From: Antedon mediterranea
Lineage: Eukaryota; Echinodermata; Crinoidea; Comatulida; Antedonidae
Direction: 5' to 3'
Length of the DNA: 64,000 bases
Assembly: GCF_964355755.1 (NCBI RefSeq)
Contig: NC_092676.1
Coordinates: 28,006,288 to 28,070,287 of the forward strand
Numbering within the stretch: the stretch's first letter is position 1; the number at the start of each line of letters is the position of its first letter. The position numbers and the translations under genes were made by a program. Of the stretch, positions 40,901 through 50,636 are shown piece after piece. The notes under the pieces were generated by a model. That model searched no databases, was not told the origin of the DNA, and saw only the letters and a program-made list of their open reading frames with translations.

Positions 40901-43900
40901 AATAAAAGGCTTACAATTATATCAATAACATTACGATCGCCCCAAAGGACAATGTTAGTTTTTAAGTACCACTTAAAATAAAGATAGTGTACACAATTGT
41001 TAAATAAACGGCATAGCATTCGTATAAACTCCAACAAAAACAGTAAAAGTCGTAGAGATATGATGGAACTTTGTAGCGATAGCTATAAAACCAAACTAAT
41101 GTCGAGTGTTATTGTTTTACTGAAATATGCTCAATATTGAATTACATAAATCATAATCAACTATAATTAGAAAATATGCGATTATAAAAAACTAACTATC
41201 AAACTTTAAAGTAATAAACAAAACTTCTAGTACAGTATTTGGTTCTGCTGTGAAAATATGCGATTATAAAAAACGAACTATCAAACGTTACGTAATAAAC
41301 AAAACGTTCTGTATGTTGGTTCTGTTGTAACAATACTTTTATCGTGTATACCGTAAGTAACGAAGTTTAGTTTATAGTGTAACAATACATTTTCACTATA
41401 TTTTCAAATATTACCAAGTTAAAACGGTAGGCCATTGTATTGGCTTTTAGTTTTACTGTTTCGTTCTTCTCTTCAATTTTAAGAAATGTAAATACTTTAC
41501 TGAAGAGACATTTTTTTATACATATAACGCGATTATGAGATCTTGTTCCGAATCTGAGCACTGATTCAATAATTTAACAGTATGATTTATATATCCTTTA
41601 CTGAAGTATTGTGTTTTGTGTTTGCATTGTTCTTGTTGCAGTCTACCTGTAGAACAGGTTAATTTACTCATGTTCACAAGGTTGTAGATGTCTACATTGA
41701 GTATTTTAGTTTAGCTAATGCTATTGCTAACACAGCTTTATAATAGGGATAATTATCAGCAGGCGAGATGAATAAAGTGGCCTGTGTTGTCTTAGGTGAT
41801 CTCAATCGCTAGGCAGAATCAATACAAAAATAACATTTTATGAGTTAGCCTCTGTGGGGGTTGACCCTGGGGTAGACATTCAGACTGGATAGGCCTAGGC
41901 TAGGCACACTCTGGGCGGCAGTCAAGGTCCCTGATATAACGGTTGCTCGAAGCGAAATGTACAGAATCGGTACATTAGTAATTGGTTGATTTTTTACCGC
42001 AATATTCTTGGAACCAACATACTGCCTAGCCTAGCGATTTTATATGTGACGTCATATATAGACTTTCTTTTCTCTCAAGGAATGTCATAGTCATAACAAA
42101 TTATTTACAAAATGAATATTCATTGCAGATGGTAAAAATGAATATTCATTGAATATTGATAACTAAGATGAATATTGTCATTGAATATTGGTTACTAAAA
42201 TGAATATTCATTGCATATTGGGTAACTAAAAATGAATATTCATTGAATATTGATAACTAAAATGAATAGCCATTGAATAGTGGGTAACTAAAAATAAATA
42301 TTCATTGAATATTGATAACTAAAATGAATATTTATTGAATATTGATAACCAAAACGAATATTCATTGAATATTGATAACTAAAATGAATATTCATTAAAT
42401 ATTGGTTACTAAAATGAATATGCATTGAATATGGGTAATTAAAATGAATATTCATTGAATGAGCTCCTCTATACTTAGACTTAGTTTAATGAATGTTCGT
42501 ACTTCCGAGTAGAGTTCTTTCCCAAACCCAACTCGGAAGTGATGTGTCAATTATTATGTAACATAGGATGCAGGTAACGGGACACTAATCAATCTTCCAA
42601 TTAGAACTCAATTAAAAAGAAAACAAGTATGTTACAGCAGACTGGCTGATTGCCTTGGGAGTGATCACCGTCTATAGGAACACTGTATGATAACATCATT
42701 ATCAAAATGCCAAACTAAAATTAAAATGAATGCGTCTCCACATGCACGTCATATAGCATAAACTAGGCGTACCATGGGTTACTGAATATTCAATAATCCA
42801 TGGGCGTACCCGTACACAGAAACTAAAGTACCTATGCATACTCAAAGCGAAGAAATAATGCAATAAAACAACACATGAGCCAGTACCAATACAGATTCTA
42901 AAGTAGAGTGTTCGAACACTTCAAACTAGTTCATGGGCCCAGATAATAATAAGAGCAAGGGGCCTAGATAAGAGGAAGGGGCCTAGATATTATGGAGGAA
43001 GGGGCGATATAAACCAATTGATTTGATCGCTATACAAAATGTTCTCCTGGGAAATCTTACTGATGTCAACCCGAGGGTTAGCGAGATATTTTGACGGCAT
43101 CATTCCAGAGCGACATTTACAGTATAATCTCACGGTCAAACCTGTCTAATTTATCTAAATCAAAATAATTATGTTTATATTGTAATCAAATTGAACGATG
43201 ATGTCATCATGTATACAAACTTGTCAATAATAGTATATCCATTTAGAGAACAACTGTCAGGCATATGTGGTTAAAAATCAAAGAGATAGGCCTACAATAT
43301 GTCAATTTGTTCTGGTTTAACATTTTTTTAAATCGTTTATTTCAAGCAAAATTCTTAGAAAAGTAAAAGAAAAGATAACAAACTTATATTATGTTTTCAA
43401 TTCAAGAAATTTTGCATAAATAAATATAAAAACGTCTAAATATTTATAGACATCTTTATCTTTGTATTGATTGTATCTTTAATTTTGACCGGAACACAGG
43501 AAGTATCAGTAAAGTACGCCAGTTCAGTTAATATACAATCGACAAATCACAAAATAGGGTCAAATTGTTTACAGACCTTTCATTACTTTATTAGATCAAT
43601 GAACCAAGGAGGTACTTAAGTTGCAAAATCCAATCAAAAAATCTGTCGAGAGTTTTCACAAAAATTTGGATCGTCAAGTATGGGGTGCCATAAAGCCAAA
43701 ACAGACGAAAAGAAGAATCACTTGGACGAGTTTCAAAATACTACGCGCGACGATATTGATTTTGACTGCAGTAATCGTCTGCCTGATAATCCGTCGCTTG
43801 TGATTTGTTAAATTACTGGAATTGCGCGTACATTCTAGAGGGAGTGATCCAATCTTTACGAAGCAAGCGGATAAAAAAACTCCTCACAACAATCGAGATG

Positions 43901-46900
43901 AGTGGGGGAGGGGGACGACACTTTCGCCTTTAAAATCCTAAACGGAAGACAGATCAATATTGAACTTTCAGATTTTGTATTTGTGATTTTTTAACCTCGA
44001 TAAAAAGTTACGGTAATAGGCCTATCTTTTAATCTTATGCAATCAAATGTAATTAATTTCCCCCAATTAAATATACGTCATCCGTTTTCTGGACGGAAAT
44101 ATACCACCATTCAATCAGGGAGTTGTATTTTACAACTCCCTGATTCAATCATCACAGAATTATTTCTATTTATTTAATTTAAATTAACCTTTAGTTTTAA
44201 ATGAGCACTTGCAATAAAAATGGAAGATTGTTACTACGTTGAACAAGCCTTCAAACGATTTAAAAAATCACAACCATTTGTTGTAAACTTCACCTATTTC
44301 GTATAATCTGAACGCCATTCTCAGGGGAGAAACAGCATTACCAAGCGCATAGGAAACGCCACGTTATAGGCCTAGCACTTTCCTGCCATCCACGAATCAT
44401 ACATTAAACACACCTTGAAGATATTACCATGTTTTCATAGCTAACATTTAAAATTTCCTGTCGAAAATATCTAGTTCTGTGTTTAATAACGATGCTGCTG
44501 TATAGTACGATGCTAGGCCGAGAAGAATTGAGATGATGCTTGATTAACATTGGCATACGAGCATCTTTATCCTATTAAGGCTCATCCTAGATAATCCAAA
44601 ACACGCTTGAATGTTGAGCGGAAGTAATGGATTACACAAGGGTTGGATAATATACTTCCGGTCGCATTTTCAGGTCACCCATTTTCAGAGTTTACCTGAT
44701 CATAAAATGGACCTGTAAATTATACCCTTTTAATGTATTGATTCAGAATATATTTGGTTGACATTTATTTTACCATATATTACGTAATTACATTATGGCC
44801 CACTGCTGTGATTAATTTGGATAACATACTTTTTAGAAACATTCTTAGAAACAAAATATTTTTCCTTTTTTTTGAAATTAGAAATTAAAGCTTATAATAA
44901 TTATAAGAAGACGTCAGCAAATTATAGGTTTAAATAGGAACATAGGTATCTGATACTGCATTGTAATAATCAAATAAACCTTTAATTCTATATATATTTA
45001 TTTGTTTTTTTAATATAAAATGTACAGTATAATATACTGTAGTCAAGATAGTGTTTTTTAAATAATATTTTTATTTGTATAATGTTGAATGAAGTTTCGT
45101 CGATTATTGAGATTTTGATTTCATAAAAACAGAGAATGCAAACTGGTATTCCACTTCCTATAATAATTATTTTATTAAAAATGTTAGTTCTATCATCATT
45201 GACCTATAGTTTTAATGTATAGGACCATGGTTATATGCGTCTTAAACTATATCAATAACTAAGTATGTACTAACAATATCCAAAGACTTTTAGCACACAT
45301 GAAAACAAAAGATTAAAACAACAGAATAATGTTCCAACACTTGAAGGAAATAGGAAATTGAATTAGCCACATAATACTGGCGTTACATGCACAGTAGGAC
45401 AATGGCAGTTAATTAACAGATCACAATTACAAACAACAAACTTGTTAACGAAACAAATCAATGCTAAAATCATCAATCGTTCATCCTAATTACTAATATA
45501 ACATAAGAATTTGTTTACCAGGTTATAACGTACGATTAAGAAAACCACTTGTTGTTTAGCTGGTATAATAATATATCACTCGTCCTGTATACGAGAGGTT
45601 ACAGGTTCGGATATTAACTGAAACAATTTTCAGTTTGTTGACGATTTGTCCGTATATAGGATTGTGACTTTAGATAAAAAAAATCATACTGTATACAATA
45701 TACTTTTAACCTTGTTTTAAACTAAAAAAACAATACTTTTGTAACCATGGTGACAGTAAACTTAAATTGAAATTGGGTAAAACTAAATTCAAAGTAAGTT
45801 GAAAGTTTAAACAAGTTTACCAATTATTTTTACAGTTTTTGACAATATCCATTGTTTTAATTTTGTGTTTACAACAAATATGAAAGACACAAGTGACAAA
45901 CAACCCACAATGCAATTTAGGCACTGAAACAAAGGCGCACTCAGGCGGGAGTGTTAAAGTGCATAAGGTCTGTCCCTCAGAGGATGTCTAGAACAGGTGT
46001 AAGCTAAATGAAAATGCGGTCAGAAAATCCAAAAAAGCTACAATCGAAAAGGAATAGTCATCGGCTGTACACACCTGTTAAGTGAGACTGCATAGGCTCT
46101 TTTGGCACTTCCTGTTCTGAGGATGTTAGAGTCTCTAGCCTAACAGAACAAGGCCTAGGGAGAGTTTTACCCCTAACGTATTGTGCTAACAAAGGGTTAA
46201 TATCTACAGAAACAATGGCATGTGTAGACTGGATTAAAACAATTAACCATTGCGCTATGACATTTCATTTCCAAAATCAATTTTTTTCAACTTTATTGTT
46301 TCCTACTGCTAAGTTCTACAAAACATTTACAAAGCTTTTCTGATTCAGTACGACATTTCTTTAATTTAAATCGAAAATGTTGATACTAAAAAATGGTGGA
46401 CAATATAGGGTCTTAACACTTAGTAAAGTGTGGGTATGAAAGTCTAATACAACTGAAGACGAAATTGTGAATCATTTAAAAAATGTATTTCAGTATCTAC
46501 TATATTAGTTAAGTCCATTTTGTTTAAATTTTGTATTCCAACCAGTTAAGCAACTAAATAGTTACATATTGTTTGAAGGTTTGCATGGCGAAATAAATTA
46601 AATATGTTGATATAAGGTTTGCGGTACACACCACATATAGAATAGAAAAGAACTGTTGAGTTTCTCGACGTTTCGATCAATATACTTTGATCGTCCTTAG
46701 GAGTAAGAATGCAGAAAGTCCAAGATACTAAATAGTTGTTAGTCCAAATGGTTACACAAAGTCAAAATGTGTGCCTATGGTATCAAAACGCTTAAAAACA
46801 TTACACCTGGTGTAGATATGTCGTTAGCGGTCGTGGGAAGGTTCGGCAACTTGAAAGAAATTATATTAAGGAAAAAATTATAGGGCTAAACCATTATGAA

Positions 46901-49623
46901 AATTTACTTAAAAAAACACTCCATAAAATATAGGTCTACTTGAAAAACATTGACGAATAATGATGAACACAAATGCAAGCAAAATTGTGCGTAAGCATTG
47001 AATTGTCAACTTGGGATATTATCGTCTTCGAAAAACGGTATTAAATATTTAAAACGCAATAACGTCATTCGATTTTCTCTTTAAAACAATGAGTTTTAAA
47101 TAGGGTAAAACCTGTAGGCCTAGTTTAGTTAGAACTTTAGTTCGCAACAAAAATGTGATGAAATTCGCTAGTTTTAAGTACAGTGAATTCATTTTTTAAA
47201 TAAAAAGTTCCCCATTAATTTAATATTTAAGACATTTAGATTTCCACGAAAGCCACTGTGGATTACAAACCTTTTAATAAACCCCATTTCTAATCATAAC
47301 TTTCAACAATTATCATTACAAAAAAACACAAGATTTTAAGAACATGGACCTAGGATCCCCTATGATTATAAATTTAATCACTACATGCATAAGGTTGGCG
47401 TTTAAAAATTGATAAAAAAAATGTAAAGTTTGGCAGCACCCACCCGGGTTATTGTGTGTTTTAATTTATTTTGCATATGAACTGACGACAACCATTGTCA
47501 ATTCATGGAGTAATAATTAGATGGTCAAATGTACCAAATTTGTGACAGTTCAACTTGAGCCGTATAATATGATTTCTATGTGTATATTAAATACAGGGAA
47601 TCAAACACTTGTTGATGACATCACAGTGCAGTATATTATTAGTTTACAGAATTAGATTACTTGTAATAATTGAAATAATCATTATTAATGTTATTTAATC
47701 ACACTTAATGTTTTATTGAACGCATTCAAGCGGTATTCTTAATTTGAGTCGGTGTTTCCGCCCCTCTGGGCCAAATCTTGTCCATCATAGGCCACCCCAT
47801 GAGTGTAACAACATATACCAGACATTACTTCGCCGTAACATGCTAAGCATGCCTCAAGAGTTACTTTATTTCTCTGGACTTGACGGATTAAAACCTTCAG
47901 AAAACTGAAAGATTTGAAATTGGGCACCACGATAAGCTGACAATCATGAGCAAAAGCTTTAAACGCTCGCGGGACGAACGCCGCTGCGCCCGCCGGATTA
48001 ACACCGATCACAGATATCTTCCCCAAATTAATTCCCAAAAGGGTTAATTGTTCCACGAATACATTTTTATCGTGTTTTACTAACATTTAACTGTTTTATA
48101 TATACATCTAAAAGCAAGACAAAATAACAAACAACAACGGTGAGTAGTTACAGTAATAGTATATAGATGATTGAAAAATAAGCAGAAAAGTAGTCAAATT
48201 CAAATAATATATTTAACACGAGAGAGAGAAATTTTAAACTTTTCGAAATACTGTAATTCTTTCAAAAGGTTTAAATGATATTTACTGGTATGAATGTCGA
48301 CACGCACGTGTTTACTACCTACACTGTCTTTATTGCAATTGCAAACACAATACGAAGACAAATAACAGAACAAGATAAAAAACAAGCTATTCTTTCATGG
48401 GGTCTTCTCTATTCAGCACAGGTTAATTAATTGTGTATCGGCAACTTCCTGTTTGAAATTCTATACGATTAATGAACTATCAGAGCATCCATGCATTTAG
48501 ATGAGGAATCACTATTTCAGCTTCAATTCCTCTTCAAAACATTCTTCAACACAGTTTTGTAAATGAATTTATTTACCAACGGAGGAGGAATCACTATACA
48601 GCTTCAATTCCTCTTCAAAAATTCTTCAACACATTAAAATACATTCTATAACAATCAACGATGTTGAAGTTTTGTATATGAATTTATTTACCAATGGAGG
48701 AGGCATCACTATAGCCTTAATTAGATCTCCCCTTGATTAGGACAATTTAAAGTTTTAAACATGGGTGTAAACGAGTTTTTATTTGACATGGAAACTCCTT
48801 ATTAAAATACATACCTTCTATCTTGGCAGCAAATCGTGACAACAAGCTAATAATGATTTATACTTACCTACTTTTCTATTGTTTTTAGTAAAACATTATA
48901 GGCCTACATAAAATGTCGAGCACGTGGGGGTTATTACATTGTATTGTTATTATATTGTTATCTTACACAATCTCGTATGATTTGATGAACCGGCTATAAT
49001 AGTATTAGTAATATTCAATTATGAGTTCTTTTTGGTTCACTGAGTACTTAACTTTAGGTTATCCCCAAAGTATGGATTACATTTCCTAATTCCTGTCCTT
49101 ATTAGAGACAGCATACCCATATTTGATCTACTAACATTGGACCTATAAAACGAAACAATCCAGTGGCAGAATGCTGCGAGTGTAGCAATGGCTGGATAAA
49201 TTTAAGTATAATGTAAACAAACCTATACTAGGCTAGTTGGATCAGGGAGATCTCTGGTTGGATCGATCCGGCTAGTTAAGTAAAAGTTACAAACAAGGTT
49301 GAAAACAGCTTCGACATGGCTCATGAATGATTGTCCTATCGTTTCATTGAGATCATACCTCTGTCATATTAATTTAATTTACATTATTCTTCTATGTTAT
49401 AATTCAATTATGCAATTTTTCTACAATTATTACAGATAGAAGAATAAAACAATATCTTAATACTGTATTATGAGGATTACTCACCATGCTTAATAACAGG
49501 TTGTTCCCGCTCGACTTGTCCCTCTTCTAAGCCAAATTTCTTTCCCAGAATACCATCGATAGAATAAATATTGGCTGGCACATCAGAAAAGTATCGATGA
49601 CGATCCATGTTCTTAGCGTCCAT
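25572..49623 (-). CDS. Alx: Alx-family paired-class homeobox transcription factor, complete four-exon coding region
   Basis: This gene encodes a sequence-specific nuclear transcription factor. Four exons join with GT/AG ends: 49485-49623, 34406-34758, 26213-26344 and 25572-25991. They total 1044 nt and 347 residues, and junction phases 1, 0 and 0 all match. Visible parts in order are an octapeptide YSIDGILG (20-27), an acidic/Ser-rich linker, a basic run before the homeodomain (about 115-121), a homeodomain (119-178) with Gln at position 50, the Alx-typical KRERFGQ just after it, a Met/Asn/Ser-rich segment, and an OAR motif (about 322-337). The homeodomain intron lies between residues 46 and 47, a known paired-class site. 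Vertebrate relatives are ALX1/3/4. In echinoderms, Alx1 is known to drive skeletal cell fate and has a tandem paralogue, Alx4. Which of the two this is cannot be settled here. Family assignment is very secure. Confidence 0.93.
26213..26344 (-). CDS. Alx: Alx coding exon 3 (homeodomain recognition helix)
   Basis: This exon encodes residues 165-208 in 132 nt, phase 0 at both ends, with acceptor TTTTCAAG and donor CAA|GTAAGT. It starts with [18 protein letters not shown], the C-terminal part of recognition helix 3 and the Alx-type tail, with Gln50 and Asn51. It then runs through a conserved-looking segment, [14 protein letters not shown]. Vertebrate ALX proteins carry a similar segment at this place (remembered pattern: Y-E-x-P, then R-x-x-x-Y-x-Q). 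The next intron is only 221 bp, so there is no room for a sizeable extra exon between the homeodomain and the C-terminal region. Confidence 0.95.
29937..29958 (+). repeat. Long G tract
   Basis: A run of about 16 G, one T and five G follows a T run. It could form a G-quadruplex, and its length is prone to sequencing error. Located in Alx intron 2. Confidence 0.8.
33190..33238. repeat. Tandem repeat, about 25 bp x 2
   Basis: The unit AAAGTTAAAAATATTGAGTG, followed by CGA, occurs twice with a one-base length difference. Confidence 0.7.
34406..34758 (-). CDS. Alx: Alx coding exon 2 (linker and first 46 homeodomain residues)
   Basis: This exon encodes residues 47-164. Its acceptor (CTTTCAG, 34765-34759) joins in phase with exon 1. 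The first 23 codons, upstream of the Met at 34690, are open and read sensibly (acidic, then Lys-rich), which supports splicing rather than translation starting at that Met. That Met is nonetheless in a good context (AAAATGG) and could be an alternative start. The exon holds an acidic/Ser-Thr segment, a basic run (KRKKRRNR) and homeodomain residues 1-46, including the Alx-like stretches [20 protein letters not shown] and [11 protein letters not shown]. It ends CAG|GTGAGA at 34406, phase 0, at the classic paired-class intron site. Confidence 0.95.
40164..40560. mobile_element. MITE-like foldback element, family B
   Basis: The element is 397 bp. Left end AAGGCCCATTTACACTAGGG and right end are inverted copies over about 30 bp (both include GGGCGATAACGAT). 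An inner perfect inverted repeat of 18 bp (CAATCAAATGACGTCATG at 40316-40333 and its complement at 40389-40406) lets much of the element fold on itself. No ORF. It lies in Alx intron 1. Confidence 0.82.
41171..41332. repeat. Tandem duplication, about 82 bp unit
   Basis: Two copies (from 41171 and 41253) begin AAAATATGCGATTATAAAAA, followed by AC, and end with GGTTCTG. They differ by scattered substitutions. Confidence 0.8.
42107..42470. repeat. AT-rich minisatellite, about 31 bp unit, roughly 11 copies
   Basis: The core of the unit is AATGAATATTCATTGAATAT, followed by TGATAACTAA or a variant. The palindrome AATGAATATTCATT recurs in most copies. The array lies in Alx intron 1. Confidence 0.9.
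42501..42540. repeat. Perfect 10-bp inverted repeat next to the minisatellite
   Basis: ACTTCCGAGT and its complement ACTCGGAAGT are separated by 20 nt. Each arm contains an ETS-type core (GGAA on one strand). Confidence 0.75.
44113..44145. repeat. Perfect 15-bp hairpin with 3-nt loop
   Basis: AATCAGGGAGTTGTA, TTT, then its exact reverse complement. It is located in Alx intron 1. Confidence 0.9.
47739..48086 (-). CDS. Unidentified 115-residue ORF inside the first Alx intron
   Basis: The ORF has an ATG at 48086 and a TAA at 47739, with no recognised family. It is clearly richer in G+C (a little under half) than the flanking intron, and its codons look coding-like. The predicted protein is patterned like a folded domain: a hydrophobic stretch [20 protein letters not shown], then [20 protein letters not shown], then a Cys-rich piece with [15 protein letters not shown]. 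There is no signal peptide or clear membrane helix. It is transcribed, if at all, in the same direction as Alx. It could be a nested gene, a retrocopy or transposon fragment, or chance. No splice partner was seen. Confidence 0.35.
   Translation of the reverse strand: MLVKHDKNVFVEQLTLLGINLGKISVIGVNPAGAAAFVPRAFKAFAHDCQLIVVPNFKSFSFLKVLIRQVQRNKVTLEACLACYGEVMSGICCYTHGVAYDGQDLAQRGGNTDSN
48503..48716. repeat. Direct-repeat block, 2.2 copies
   Basis: Units start at 48503, 48585 and 48700 with GAGG(A/C)ATCACTAT. The first two share CAGCTTCAATTCCTCTTCAA and ATGAATTTATTTACCAA. The second has an extra segment of about 33 bp. Confidence 0.8.
49485..49623 (-). CDS. Alx: Alx coding exon 1 (N-terminus with octapeptide)
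   Basis: This short exon encodes residues 1-46 plus one base. The ATG at 49623 has a good context (A at -3, G at +4), and an in-frame TAA lies five codons upstream, so the start is well fixed. The exon contains the octapeptide YSIDGILG, a motif that in Pax and related proteins recruits Groucho/TLE corepressors. It ends at a GTGAGT donor (intron begins at 49484) in phase 1, leaving a G that pairs with AA at the start of exon 2 to give Glu. It lies about 14.7 kb from the next exon and is too small to be obvious as an ORF. Without it the protein would wrongly be started at an internal Met in exon 2. Confidence 0.85.
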
Positions 49624-50004
49624 GTTTCTTATTAATTAGCAATTAATAAAATGTTCGATTAAAATACACTTAAATTGACGAGAGCGTAAGAGTACAACTT
49701 GCTGAACAAGCGCGGGTTGTGATTGATCGCGTCGTCGTCGAATATGCTTACTGCGGTGGCCGCTGGCAGTCACCGGTCTGTTTACAACTTCAAATTAGTA
49801 GAGTTCTCTGTTAATACACGCTGTGACTGATATAATCTTAAAACAGTCTCCAAATTAGAAATAATTCAAACTAATGCTTCATGACAACATACACCACTGT
49901 TGATAATCGTTGCTGGTTGGTTCGTTCAAGCAATAATTTGGCAAAAGCTAATAAAACATTTGTCTTCCAAAGAGACAGTGAAATAAAACAATCAAAGTAC
50001 CCGT

Positions 50005-50012
50005 CAATTTAT
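50005..50012 (-). promoter_or_regulatory. Candidate TATA box of the Alx gene (TATAAATT)
   Basis: TATAAATT on the minus strand lies 382 bp upstream of the Alx start codon. If used, transcription would start near 49975 and give a leader of about 350 nt. The interval between it and the ATG contains a CpG-rich patch (about 49680-49790), unusual for this window and consistent with a promoter-proximal region. This is inference from position only. Confidence 0.33.
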
Positions 50013-50360
50013 ACGAGTGTATGAACTAGTACCAATGCGGGATGACGACAGAAGCGTTTGTAATCTTTTATTAACCTAAGTTATTGCAATAGTACACAGA
50101 ATCTAATGTTAATTGTCATTGTGCAATATCTTTTGTTTTAATAACCTATTGTTATTGGCTATGTAAAAAGGGTGTGTTTTTAAAGTCACTTCTATGGAAT
50201 CACGAATGCCTAAAACGCCCTTTTTATTGTTAAACCTTGATGATTACTGTAATGGTATTTTGCTTGAAATATTTAATTTAATTTCTTTTTTCCACTGTTT
50301 TAACATATTGTTTTATTTTTACGTTTTGCCTTCTGTTTCTTGTATGTTCCTGTTACTAGA

Positions 50361-50636
50361 ATCCAACTAACTATAGGCCCTACTAACTTTTCCACTATTG
50401 TTAATTGTAGGCCTAATGTGTACTATCATTCAGTTATTCATTTTTATTGCCATAAAAAATAAATCCAACTAACTACTAACTTTTCCACTACTGTTAATTG
50501 TAGGCCTAATGTGTACTATCATTCAGTTATTCATTTTTATTGCCATAAAAAATAAATCCAACTAACTACTAACTTTCCCACTATTGTTAATTGTAGTCCT
50601 AATGTGTACTATCATTTATTTATTCACTTTTATTTA
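50361..50636. repeat. Tandem repeat, 93-102 bp unit, 2.8 copies
   Basis: Units at 50361-50462, 50463-50555 and 50556-50636 (partial) begin ATCCAACTAACTA and share TGTACTATCATT and TTATTGCCATAAAAAATAA. The first two are nearly identical, which indicates recent duplication. Confidence 0.9.

Larger units (their letters stand above)
34759..49484 (-). other. Alx intron 1, about 14.7 kb
   Basis: The intron is bounded by GTGAGT at 49484 and CTTTCAG ending at 34759. It contains a foldback element (40164-40560), a tandem duplication (41171-41332), a 31-bp minisatellite (42107-42470), two perfect hairpins (42501-42540, 44113-44145), the unidentified ORF at 47739-48086 and a direct-repeat block (48503-48716). 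CRE-like TGACGTCA occurs near 35393 and within the foldback element. Long first introns of developmental regulators often carry enhancers, which is inference here. Confidence 0.8.
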
